DNA of 64,000 nt from the NCBI RefSeq assembly GCF_014203645.1, contig NZ_JACHJL010000012.1, positions 229,853 through 293,852 of the forward strand, in the 5' to 3' direction. The notes under the pieces were generated by a model. That model saw nothing but the letters and a program-made list of their open reading frames with translations, did no database searches and was not told where the DNA came from. Source of the DNA: Streptomyces zagrosensis. GTDB lineage: Bacteria > Actinomycetota > Actinomycetes > Streptomycetales > Streptomycetaceae. Shown here one piece after another: positions 51,508 through 59,578 of the stretch. How positions within the stretch are numbered: position 1 is the stretch's first letter; each line of letters begins with the position of its first letter. Position numbers and translations under genes: made by a program.

Positions 51508-53502
51508 CTAATACGCATCGATTATCGTTTTCAACTGTCTGGAGTGACAAGCTGCGAACTGCCGCTTTTCTGGGTGGGTTTGTCGCAATTCCGGTTCGCT
51601 GGTGACACACGAACCTCTCGTGGCCTCGTCCGATACGGGGAACAGTGGGCACCGCGGCCGAAAGGCGCAGCCGACACCGGGCGTGGCGTGTGGGTCACCG
51701 AGGAGCACGACGCGCTCCCTGCTCCTCTCCCGCGCGGGGTCGGTGGTGGGCGAGGCGTCCACGAGCGCCCGGGTGTAGGGATGTTGCGGGTTTTCCAGGA
51801 CCGACCAAGCCGGGCCGTGCTCCACGACCTTGCCGAGGTAGAGCACCGCCACCTGGTCCGCGGAGCGCCGTACGAGCTGGATGTCGTGGGACACCAGCAG
51901 ATAGGAAAGCCCCATCGTGGCGCGCAAGTTATCCAGTAGCCGCATCATCCCCACGCGCAAGGACGCGTCCAGTGCCGATACCGGCTCGTCCAGCAGCACC
52001 AGCCGTGGCTTGGTCGCCAACGCCCTCGCGATGGCGACGCGTTGGCGCTGTCCTCCGGACAGCAGGCCGGGGCGTAGCCGCTCGGTCCCGGGCGGCAGCT
52101 CCACCATGGTGAGCAACTCCTCGACCCGGGTTGCCCGGTGGGCCGCCGACGCCCGCTGGATGTCCAGCGGCTCCGCGATGATGTCGCCGACCCGCATTCG
52201 CGGGTCGAGCGAGGCGGCCGGGTCCTGGAAGACGACCTGCACCTGCCGGCGCAGCTCACGCCGGTCCCGCGGCGTCAGACGGCTCAGATCGTGCCCGAGG
52301 ACGTCGATCCGGCCGCTTTGCGGGGCCGCGAGCCGAAGGATTTCATGCAACGTGGTGGTCTTTCCGCAGCCGGACTCGCCCAGCAGCGCGAGTGACTGGC
52401 CCGCAAGGACCGTGAAGCTCACCCCGTCCACCGCGCGCACGGGTGGCGCGGCCCGGCCCAGGCGCTGCCGGGCCCGGTAGTGACGCCGCAGCCCCGCCAC
52501 CCGCAGGACCGGGGCCCCGGCTGCACTGGGAGCTGCTGGTGCGGCGCGCTCCTCGTCTCGGGTGGCCGCGAGCAACTCGCCGAGGTGCCCGGCCGGAACC
52601 GCCGCACCGAGCAACGGCAGCACGCCGCCCTCCTCGGTGATCCGCCCGTCTCGCATGACGGCGACGCGGTCGCACGAGCGCGCCACCACCCCCAGGTCGT
52701 GGGTGATCAGCAGCAGGGAGCAGCCCCGGTCCTTGCGTAGGGCCTCCAGCAGGTTCAGCACCCCGGCCTGCACGGTCGTGTCGAGGGCACTGGTCGGCTC
52801 GTCCGCGATCAACAGATCGGGATCGCCGGCGATCGCCACGGCGATGGCGACCCGCTGCCGCATGCCGCCGGAGAATTCGTACGGGAAGGCCCGGGCGCGA
52901 CGCGCGGCATCTGGGATGCCGACCTGATCCAGGAGGTCCACCGCCCGGCGCAGGGCTGCGGCGCGCGACACCCGACGGTGCACGCGGACCGCTTCGGCGA
53001 TCTGCCGGCCCACGCTCGTCACGGGCAGCAGCGCAGCCAGCGGGTCCTGAAACACCATCCCGATCCGGTCACCGCGGACCCGGGACATCTCCCGGTCGTC
53101 GAGGCCCAGCAGTTCCCGCCCCGCCAGCCGCACGGACCCCCGTACCTCGGCTCTGCCCGGCACCAGGCCGATCAGCGCCGACGCCGTCACCGACTTGCCG
53201 GACCCGGACTCGCCGACCATGGCAAGGCACTCCCCGCGGCGCAGCGTCAGGTTGACCTCCCGCACCGCCCGCAGGTCCGGCCGTCGCGTACGCCGGTCGC
53301 CGGTGAACGTCACCGAGAGCCCGGCGACCTCAAGCAACGCCGGCTCCTCCGCAGCATCCGAGCCCGCCGCGACTCCCCGCACCGCATCCGTTGTGACCGC
53401 GTCGGACTCTGCCGCGCCCGGCTGCTCTGTGCTCGGCTGCTGTGCGCTCGTCTGTTTCGCGCCCGGCTGCTCTGGGTCCGGCTGCTCTGCGTCAGACCGC
53501 AT
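51508..53502 (-). CDS. Fused dipeptide-type ABC ATPase (DppD-DppF in one chain)
   Basis: A 664-residue protein with two complete ATPase domains of the Opp/Dpp/Nik family. The first has GESGSGKS, SGGMRQR and LLIADEPTSALD; the second GESGCGKTT, SGGQRQR and VLLDEPVSALD. The second is followed by the Cys-rich C-terminal tail (CAFRPRCP) typical of OppF. The first 45 residues are a low-complexity tail of repeated Glu-Gln-Pro-type units, encoded by imperfect DNA repeats at 53395-53490. It overlaps the permease gene by 11 bases. It powers the importer made with the next three genes. Confidence 0.93.
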   Translation of the reverse strand: MRSDAEQPDPEQPGAKQTSAQQPSTEQPGAAESDAVTTDAVRGVAAGSDAAEEPALLEVAGLSVTFTGDRRTRRPDLRAVREVNLTLRRGECLAMVGESGSGKSVTASALIGLVPGRAEVRGSVRLAGRELLGLDDREMSRVRGDRIGMVFQDPLAALLPVTSVGRQIAEAVRVHRRVSRAAALRRAVDLLDQVGIPDAARRARAFPYEFSGGMRQRVAIAVAIAGDPDLLIADEPTSALDTTVQAGVLNLLEALRKDRGCSLLLITHDLGVVARSCDRVAVMRDGRITEEGGVLPLLGAAVPAGHLGELLAATRDEERAAPAAPSAAGAPVLRVAGLRRHYRARQRLGRAAPPVRAVDGVSFTVLAGQSLALLGESGCGKTTTLHEILRLAAPQSGRIDVLGHDLSRLTPRDRRELRRQVQVVFQDPAASLDPRMRVGDIIAEPLDIQRASAAHRATRVEELLTMVELPPGTERLRPGLLSGGQRQRVAIARALATKPRLVLLDEPVSALDASLRVGMMRLLDNLRATMGLSYLLVSHDIQLVRRSADQVAVLYLGKVVEHGPAWSVLENPQHPYTRALVDASPTTDPARERSRERVVLLGDPHATPGVGCAFRPRCPLFPVSDEATRGSCVTSEPELRQTHPEKRQFAACHSRQLKTIIDAY
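51519..51533. promoter_or_regulatory. Weak Zur-like site before the biosynthetic genes
   Basis: The minus strand reads TGAAAACGATAATCG, about 11 of 15 positions of the Zur palindrome. It lies inside the 3' end of the ABC ATPase gene, 74 bases before the decarboxylase start. It could mark an internal promoter; alternatively it is chance coding sequence. Confidence 0.3.
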
Positions 53503-54382
53503 GTGCTTCTCCCTCGTCCAGCGCCCGTCTGAGTGCCTCGCCCAGCAGGCCCACGCCCGTGACGGTCACCACGAGGAAACCGACTGGCGCCAGGAACACC
53601 CATGGATAGGTGAGCGCCGAGCCGGAGCCGTCCGCGACCAGCGAGCCGAGCGAGACGTCGGGTGCCTGGATGCCGAAGCCGAAGTAGCTCAGCCCTGCCT
53701 CGCTCAAAATCGCGGCGCTGACGTGCAGCGTGCAGTCGATGACCAGCAGCGGCACCAAATGCGGAACCAGGTGCTTGCGGACGATCCACCCGGCCCCCGC
53801 CCCCATGTAACGGGCGGCCCCGACGAACTGCCGCCCGCGCAGGCTGAGCGTTCGCGCGCGGATGACCCGCGCGGTGAGCGTCCACTGGAACAACGCGATC
53901 ACCAGCACCATGTAGAGCCAGGACCGGTCCCGCAGGGTGGGCGAGATGACCGCGACCACCAGGAACGAGGGCAGGATCAGCAGCATGTCCACGCCCCACA
54001 TCAGCGCCCGGTCGGCCCGCTTGCCGAAGTAGCCCGCCGCGAGCCCGACCGCCGTCGCGAGCGCCGTGGAGATCACGGCCACCAGCACCCCGATGACCAG
54101 CGATTTCTGCAAGCCGCGTACGCACTGGGCGAGTACGTCCTCGCCGAGCCGCGCGGTGCCAAGCCAGTGCTTGGCCGACGGCTCGGCCAACATCGCCTCG
54201 GGACGCTGCGTCGTGTGGTCGTACGGCCACAGCCACGGCCCCAGCACGGCGAGTCCCACCAGCAGCGCCAGCAGCAGTGCCCCGACCACCGCCATCGGGT
54301 CGCGCAGCATCCGAAGGGCCAGGGAGTCGCGCCGCACGTCCCCGGCCCTGGCCGGGAGCGCCGCGCTCGGTTCCGCCGTCAC
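53492..54382 (-). CDS. Dipeptide/nickel-type ABC permease (DppC-like)
   Basis: A 296-residue permease from the GTG at 54382, which overlaps the DppB-like stop as GTGA. It has an N-terminal segment (AVVGALLLALLVGLAVLGPW), the HWLGTARLGEDVLAQ loop typical of DppC/OppC, and the EAA-type loop FVGAARYMGAGAGWIVRKHL, with five to six membrane segments. It pairs with the DppB-like protein to form the channel. Confidence 0.92.
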   Translation of the reverse strand: MTAEPSAALPARAGDVRRDSLALRMLRDPMAVVGALLLALLVGLAVLGPWLWPYDHTTQRPEAMLAEPSAKHWLGTARLGEDVLAQCVRGLQKSLVIGVLVAVISTALATAVGLAAGYFGKRADRALMWGVDMLLILPSFLVVAVISPTLRDRSWLYMVLVIALFQWTLTARVIRARTLSLRGRQFVGAARYMGAGAGWIVRKHLVPHLVPLLVIDCTLHVSAAILSEAGLSYFGFGIQAPDVSLGSLVADGSGSALTYPWVFLAPVGFLVVTVTGVGLLGEALRRALDEGEAHAV

Positions 54383-55431
54383 CGTCGCTCCACCCCTCGC
54401 ACCCGGGGGTCGAGCAGCACCTGCACGGCGTCGGCCAACAGGCCGGCGAGCACCACGAGCACCGCGATGAACAGCGTGACGGAGGCGACGATCGTCGCGT
54501 CCTGCGCCTGGATGCCGTGCAGCAGCCAGTCGCCCATCCCGCTCCACCCGAAGATGCGTTCGGTGAACACCCCGCCCGTCAGGTGCAGCCCAAAGGTGAA
54601 CGCGAACAGCGCCACCATCGGCATCAGCGCCAGGCGCACGCCGTGCCGGAGCACCGCCTGCCCTCGGCGCAGCCCCTTCGCCCGTGCCGCCCTGAGGAAG
54701 TCGCTGCCGAGCACGTCCAGCATCGCGGCGCGCTGATAGCGGCTGTAGAACGCCGCCTGGGGGAGCGCTATGGCCAGCGTGGGCAGCGCCAGATGCCGCA
54801 GCCGGTCACCGGCCGCGGCCCAGCCGGTGTGGTCGGAGCCCGGGGTGGTCTCCCCCGAGAAGTACAGCAGTTGGGTGCCGAACGCCTCGTTGACCGGCAG
54901 CCACACCATCTTCAGCACGGTGCCGAGCACAAAGACCGGGACCGAGAGCAGCACCAACGAGCCGACCAGGAAGAACTGGTCGGATGCCCGGCCGCTGCGC
55001 AGCGCGTTCCACAGCCCGGCCGACACCCCGAGCACGATGGCGAGCAGGCTTCCAGCGAGAAACAGCCGCAGGCTGGTGCCGCACCGTCGCCACAGCTCGT
55101 CCGCCACGGGCCGGCCGCCGACCGTCTCACCGAAGTCGCCACGCGGCAGCCCGGCGAGCCACTCCACGAACCGCCGGGGCAGCGGCGTGTCGAGTCCCAA
55201 CCGCCGTGCCTGGGCGTCGATGACGGCCTGCGGTGGCCGCGGCTGCTGGCCGCGCAGCTCCGCGAGCGGGTCGAAGCTGAGCGAGGCCAGCGCGTACGCC
55301 GTGAAGGCCGCGGCCAGGCACAGGCCGCCACGCCAGGCCAGCTGCCGCAGCAGCCAAGCCGCCACCCGCCGAACGGCGGGCCCATTCCACCGCTTCCCGG
55401 CCGCGGCGGCGCCTAAGGTGTCGGGGCTCAC
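54379..55431 (-). CDS. Dipeptide/nickel-type ABC permease (DppB-like)
   Basis: A 350-residue permease. I chose the GTG at 55431, which overlaps the stop of the binding-protein gene (GTGA); upstream frame is antisense to that gene. It shows RRFVEWLAGLPRGDFGETV (the DppB periplasmic loop), about six membrane segments and the EAA-type loop DFLRAARAKGLRRGQAVLRH. It forms the transport channel with the DppC-like subunit. Confidence 0.92.
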   Translation of the reverse strand: MSPDTLGAAAAGKRWNGPAVRRVAAWLLRQLAWRGGLCLAAAFTAYALASLSFDPLAELRGQQPRPPQAVIDAQARRLGLDTPLPRRFVEWLAGLPRGDFGETVGGRPVADELWRRCGTSLRLFLAGSLLAIVLGVSAGLWNALRSGRASDQFFLVGSLVLLSVPVFVLGTVLKMVWLPVNEAFGTQLLYFSGETTPGSDHTGWAAAGDRLRHLALPTLAIALPQAAFYSRYQRAAMLDVLGSDFLRAARAKGLRRGQAVLRHGVRLALMPMVALFAFTFGLHLTGGVFTERIFGWSGMGDWLLHGIQAQDATIVASVTLFIAVLVVLAGLLADAVQVLLDPRVRGVERR

Positions 55432-57119
55432 TTCGTGAATCCGGCGCGGTCGAAGCCGTAAACTCCCAGCCCGTGTGCGCCGTAGTTGGCCAGTTCCTTG
55501 CGTACCGCGTAGGCACCGGAGCCGGCGTACAGCGGCAGGTGGTGCGCGTGCTTCCAAGCCAGAACGTCGATCTCATTGGCAACGTGCCGGCGCTTGGCGG
55601 GCTCAAGTTCGGCCAGGCCCTGGTCGTAGAGTTGGTCTACGCGCGGGATGTGGATGCGGCCGAAGTTGCTCCCGAAGTCGTTGCCCCGCGGCTTTTGGAA
55701 CACCGGCCGGTCGTGGGCGAAGGGCGATGCGGACTTCGTCCATTCGAAGGCGATCAGGTCGAAGTTCCCGGGCAGCAGATAGCCGTCGTAGAACCGCTCC
55801 AGCGGGACGGTGCGCACCAGCGCCTCAATGCCGGCCTTACGCAGCTGCTCCCTGAGCAGTCCGCAGACCGTTTTGCCAACGGGAGTCTCCTGGCCGATCA
55901 GCCGAAGCGACAGCCTCTGGCCGTCCTTGACCCGGTACTTTCCGTTGAGCTTCCAGCCCTGCGCGTCGAGTTGTTTGCCGGCTGCTTCCGAGTCGAAGGG
56001 CAGGGTGCCGGAGTTGTCGCGGTAGCCCGGATCGCCGGGCGGCAGGATGTGGTTGCCAACTGGCTTGGCGCCCGGGACGATCCGCCCGACGAGCGCGGCG
56101 GTGATGGCCTCGCGATCGACGGTTTGGGCTACCGCGCGGCGCAGCCGCTCGTCGGCCAGTGTGGCGCCCTTGCCGCCGTTGAAGGTGAGTTGCCCGGCGA
56201 GGCGCTCGGGAGCCGTGCGGATCTCCACCCCGGGCATGGTTCTGGCACGGGTGAAGAGATCGAGGTCGGCGCCAATGGGGTAGAGGTCGATGCCCCGGTT
56301 GGCGAGTTCGTCAGCCCGCGCGGCCGGGTCAAGAACGCGCAGGATCACACGGTTCAGCGGTGGCTTCCCGGCCCACCACGATGGGTTGCGCCGAAGGGTG
56401 ATGGTCTTGCCCGTCCGGTCGATCCTGTCGATGGCGAACGGCCCCGCGGTGACGGCGGGCCTTTGCAACCAACCCTTGTTGAAGGCGCTCGCCGTGGCGG
56501 TGAGCTGCTTCGGCACTAGCGGACTGAACAGCCCCTGCCACTCGGCGAACGGCCTGCGGAGCTTGACCACCGCCTCCTTGTCCGACCTCCCCCGCTCGAC
56601 GGAGGTGATCTCGGAGTAACCCACGGTGCTGTACGCCTCGTAGGCGGTGTCCTTCCCGCTCAGCGCTCGCCACTGGCCGCGCAGGTCCTCCCATGTGATC
56701 GGCCTGCCGTCGCTCCACACCGCGTCGTCCGCGATCCGGTAGGCAATGGTCTGCGGCGACGTTGAGGTGAGCGCGGCGGAGGTGAAGAACGCCTTGTTCA
56801 CGACGCGTTCGCCGGTGGGCGCGTCCTTGAACGCGGTCGGGAGGATCGCCTCCGTGAGTTGCCAGGTCACCACGCGCGCACCGTTGACCTGGACGGGGTT
56901 GTAGTTGGTCGGCAGGGCGTCCACCGGCACTCGCAGATCACCGCCGTCCCGCAGCGCCGCCAGGGGCTGGGCGTTGATGTCCTGCTCACCGCGCGCCGCG
57001 GGCTTCCCACCCGGGCCGTTGCCGTCCTGGCCGCTGTCGGCGCTGCACGAACCCAGCAGTACAGCGGCACAGAGGGCGGCCGTACTGCGCGTCGCGACTC
57101 GTCTGGACGTTCGGAACAT
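55428..57119 (-). CDS. Family 5 substrate-binding lipoprotein (DppA/CntA-like)
   Basis: A 563-residue protein with signal peptide and lipobox LLGSC (Cys near 25). The SBP family 5 pattern is seen in NYNPVQVNGARVV, WSDGRPITWEDL, AGPFAIDRI, VAQTVDREAIT and PLYAGSGAYAVRK. These proteins bind peptides or metal-chelator complexes, as CntA does for staphylopine. It is the first gene of the operon: the Zur-like palindrome at 57178-57192 lies 58 bases upstream. Four import genes then precede the biosynthetic genes on the same strand, which fits uptake of the product loaded with metal. Confidence 0.92.
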   Translation of the reverse strand: MFRTSRRVATRSTAALCAAVLLGSCSADSGQDGNGPGGKPAARGEQDINAQPLAALRDGGDLRVPVDALPTNYNPVQVNGARVVTWQLTEAILPTAFKDAPTGERVVNKAFFTSAALTSTSPQTIAYRIADDAVWSDGRPITWEDLRGQWRALSGKDTAYEAYSTVGYSEITSVERGRSDKEAVVKLRRPFAEWQGLFSPLVPKQLTATASAFNKGWLQRPAVTAGPFAIDRIDRTGKTITLRRNPSWWAGKPPLNRVILRVLDPAARADELANRGIDLYPIGADLDLFTRARTMPGVEIRTAPERLAGQLTFNGGKGATLADERLRRAVAQTVDREAITAALVGRIVPGAKPVGNHILPPGDPGYRDNSGTLPFDSEAAGKQLDAQGWKLNGKYRVKDGQRLSLRLIGQETPVGKTVCGLLREQLRKAGIEALVRTVPLERFYDGYLLPGNFDLIAFEWTKSASPFAHDRPVFQKPRGNDFGSNFGRIHIPRVDQLYDQGLAELEPAKRRHVANEIDVLAWKHAHHLPLYAGSGAYAVRKELANYGAHGLGVYGFDRAGFTK

Positions 57120-57177
57120 GCCTGAGGTCCCCTTCCCCGGCCGGCCAGGCGGCCGGTCACGGGCACACTATCCAAAA

Positions 57178-57192
57178 TGAAAATCGTTTTCT
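57178..57192. promoter_or_regulatory. Zur-like box at the head of the large minus-strand operon
   Basis: TGAAAATCGTTTTCT matches TGAAAATCATTTTCA at 13 of 15 positions and has the palindrome arms GAAAA/TTTTC. It stands out in an otherwise GC-rich region and lies just upstream of the binding-protein gene. It is the clearest of the Zur-like sites in this window. Confidence 0.7.
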
Positions 57193-57926
57193 ATAGGGCG
57201 GGCTTTCTGTCGCCTCCCACCCCCGGCCGCCCCGGGCCGGGGGCGTGCACGCTCCCGACCGGCTGGAGATCAGCTGCCGATGAGCCTCAGCGAGACGCTG
57301 GTCCGAAAGCATCCGCGTGTCCCTGTGGACCTCGCGTCGCGTGCCCTTGCCGCACACCTGCCGAAGCTTGTGTGTGCCGTCCTGCTCACTCGGCACGATG
57401 ACCCAAACCACCGGCAGAACAGCAGGACATCGAATGCCGGCTCACCGGAGCGGCGATCGAGCTCGATCCGCTGATGACGCATCTGGGCGCCCGGGGGACA
57501 CACCCCACGCCGCCCATGTGGAACGGGCAGCACCTTTGGCGGTTCCACCAGCGAGAGCCCTGCCGCACTGTTCAGAGCGGAAGGCTGCACGAGACGGGCG
57601 GTGACCATCTGACGGAGCGTCAAAGTCGCGGCGGCTCAGGGCGATCTGGGAAGGCCATCTACCCGAGCTTCGTTGCTTATGTGACGGGCCCGAGCGGGCC
57701 CGGCTGCGGAGTCTCCCAGGAGCACATCGAGTGGGACGAGGCTTCGAGGCGTTTCGGCCTGACCAGCTGCCAGCTGCCAGGTAGGCCGTGACCAGCGAAT
57801 TCACGTGGCCCAGGGCGGGGAAGCCGCCCTGGGCTCAGGCCTAGCGCTATTGATTCTTCTGATGTGCGCCTATAGCCTGTGGGGGTCTGTTTGGTGAATG
57901 CAATAAAATGCCGAGAGGCGGGTGGC
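57193..57926. other. Gene-poor stretch with a strong hairpin
   Basis: About 730 bases. A plus-strand frame at 57474-57791 ends 16 bases before the hairpin at 57808-57834, so a decayed or very small gene may once have ended here. Its sequence shows no family and no good start. Confidence 0.4.
57808..57834. terminator. 11-bp perfect hairpin
   Basis: GCCCAGGGCGG ggaag CCGCCCTGGGC, a perfect 11-bp stem with a 5-base loop. It probably insulates the small gene at 57927 from upstream transcription. No clear gene ends before it on the plus strand. Confidence 0.7.
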
Positions 57927-58184
57927 ATGAACAAATCGAGCGAAGAAAAGGCAGCAGAATTAGGTGACGAGACGCTGACCAGACTCGGTGACGCCGTTGG
58001 ACAGCCTCCGGCCAGCATGGCGGAGAACGCCAAGGCCCTGTTCTCGTTCCTCTCCGCTGCTTCTGGCGCCTCCGACGATAATGCTGCTTCTGGTGCTTTC
58101 GAGCACAATGACGTGCGCACCGACGATTCGGTTCCCGTCGCGTCGGCGGCGTCCTCGGCGACTGCCGATCAGGCTCGTGGCTGA
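57927..58184 (+). CDS. Small acidic, Ala/Ser-rich protein of unknown function
   Basis: An 85-residue frame from the ATG at 57927, with AGG about nine bases upstream. The first half is a charged helix (MNKSSEEKAAELGDETLTRL). The second is rich in Ala, Ser and Asp (FSFLSAASGASDDNAASGAF) with no Cys and no membrane segment. It is convergent with the sigma factor gene at 58296. It could be a small regulatory protein, a ribosomally made peptide precursor or an unrelated small gene. No family recognised. Confidence 0.45.
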   Translation: MNKSSEEKAAELGDETLTRLGDAVGQPPASMAENAKALFSFLSAASGASDDNAASGAFEHNDVRTDDSVPVASAASSATADQARG

Positions 58185-58237
58185 AGGCGCGCACACTGCG
58201 TTCCCGTGTTCCCATCGCACGCACAAAACACCTGTGA

Positions 58238-58266
58238 TCCGGACCGGCAGTGGGCCGGCCCGGACC
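58238..58266. terminator. Hairpin between convergent genes
   Basis: TCCGGACCGGC agtgg GCCGGCCCGGA (58238-58264) forms an almost perfect 11-bp stem between the stop of the small gene and that of the sigma factor gene. It is placed to terminate both. Confidence 0.55.
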
Positions 58267-58295
58267 AAAAGGCGCCTTTGTCTACGCGTACCACG

Positions 58296-58928
58296 TCAGT
58301 GACGCTGCTCCAGGGCGTACGTCCGTAGGCCCGCGCGCGTGATGGTGTTGACCAGTTCCGCCGCTTGCTTTGAGCGTTCCGTCTCGCGTTGGAGGAGCTT
58401 TTCCAGATGCGCCAGGCAGCGTGACCGGATGGGGCCGATCGAGCCGCGCGGCATGCCCAGCGTGGCGCTGATCTCGTCGTAGGGCATCGGTGGGTCGGTC
58501 ACCAGCAGACCGAGCAGGGCCTGGCACTTGGTCGAAAGTCCGCAGTAGGCGAGCAGGACCTCGTTGTCCCGCTCCTTCGCCAAGGCCGCCTCCTCGGGGC
58601 GGTTCTCGGACGGTTCCGGGCGGTCGAAGACCGGCGAGTCCCCGACGGGGACGCTGCGGCCGGACTTCTCGATGTGCTTCAGGCTCTCCCGGCGGGCCGA
58701 CACCGAGATCCATTGCGTGAGCTTCTCGGGATCACGGAGTTTGCCCAGGTGCTGGATGACGCGTAGCCACGTGGTCTGGCTGACGTCCTCGCAGTCGGCG
58801 ACGGAGAGCCTGTGACCGCGGGCTATGGCCCAGATCAAAGGCGTATACCGTTCTACGATGCAATTCCAGCCGTCTTGATTGCCTGCTATGCAGTCGTCTA
58901 CCAATTCATTCAGACTGGGCGTGCGCAT
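58296..58928 (-). CDS. RNA polymerase sigma factor, sigma-70/ECF type
   Basis: A 210-residue protein. The ATG at 58928 has GGGGGA five bases upstream. Region 2 is seen in WNCIVERYTPLIWAIARGHR and CEDVSQTTWLRVIQHLGKLR. Region 4 follows after a linker: YDEISATLGMPRGSIGPIRS then RCLAHLEKLL. No anti-sigma gene is adjacent. It faces the PKS-side genes divergently and may control the flanking cluster or the small protein; the target promoters are unknown. Confidence 0.88.
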   Translation of the reverse strand: MRTPSLNELVDDCIAGNQDGWNCIVERYTPLIWAIARGHRLSVADCEDVSQTTWLRVIQHLGKLRDPEKLTQWISVSARRESLKHIEKSGRSVPVGDSPVFDRPEPSENRPEEAALAKERDNEVLLAYCGLSTKCQALLGLLVTDPPMPYDEISATLGMPRGSIGPIRSRCLAHLEKLLQRETERSKQAAELVNTITRAGLRTYALEQRH

Positions 58929-59578
58929 GATATCCCCCGGTTTTGTCTTTCATCCCCGTTACCTTCGGTCAACTACTCACACCTGACCGAAGGTAATCAG
59001 CCATACCGCCCTGGGGTGTTCCCGCCTGGTGTTTGGTGGGCCCTGGGTCCGGTTAACTGGTTATGTAAGTGGTTAGTTGGTTACTCCCCCCTATACACCC
59101 AATTATTATATGGGGCGTCCTAAGTGGGGTGTCAATCGACAGTTTCGTCACCAAGAACTTGATCGTTGTACGGAATGTGGCCTGTTGGCCTGCACGGCAG
59201 TCGCGGAGCGGGCACCGCTCGACGCTGGACGCCGCGTGTGCTCGGCGTCGTCCGCGAGGGGATGAACAAGCAGGTCGCCGCCGAAAACGCGCCAATCTAC
59301 GCGCATTCCGGAATGTGCGGTTCCGCGCCTGACGGCTGCGGTCCTGGCTCGTTCTTCGCGGTACGTCCGGAGGGGCTGGGGTGTTGGCCTCGGGTGCTGT
59401 TTGATCGACTGAATAGCTATATGTGATGTCTGTCACAAAGCTGATCGAGTCCTGTCACGGATGTATCCGGGGCACGTTGGCCCGGATCTGGGGTTAGCGC
59501 GAGAGCAGGGACACCATCAGCTCAAGAGGGAGGCAGCCGTGTCGGTCCTCGTGGGGCGCAATCGCTAGGAAGGCAACC
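58929..59578. other. Long divergent intergenic region, partly AT-rich
   Basis: About 650 bases between the sigma factor and the efflux pump. It contains the GGTTA repeat block at 59051-59083, followed by an AT-rich patch (CCCAATTATTATATGG) at 59098-59113. No gene is supported. It probably holds the promoters of both divergent transcripts. Confidence 0.6.
59051..59083 (+). promoter_or_regulatory. Four GGTTA repeats in two 20-base units
   Basis: GGTTA occurs at 59051, 59059, 59071 and 59079: GGTTAACTGGTTA, then 20 bases later GGTTAGTTGGTTA. Evenly spaced direct repeats before an AT-rich patch are typical of activator-binding sites such as those of SARP or other pathway regulators. Confidence 0.5.

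Noticed and set aside
59051..59083. CRISPR-like array
   Set aside because: Units are only 13 bases with 7-base gaps and just two copies; no cas genes are nearby.
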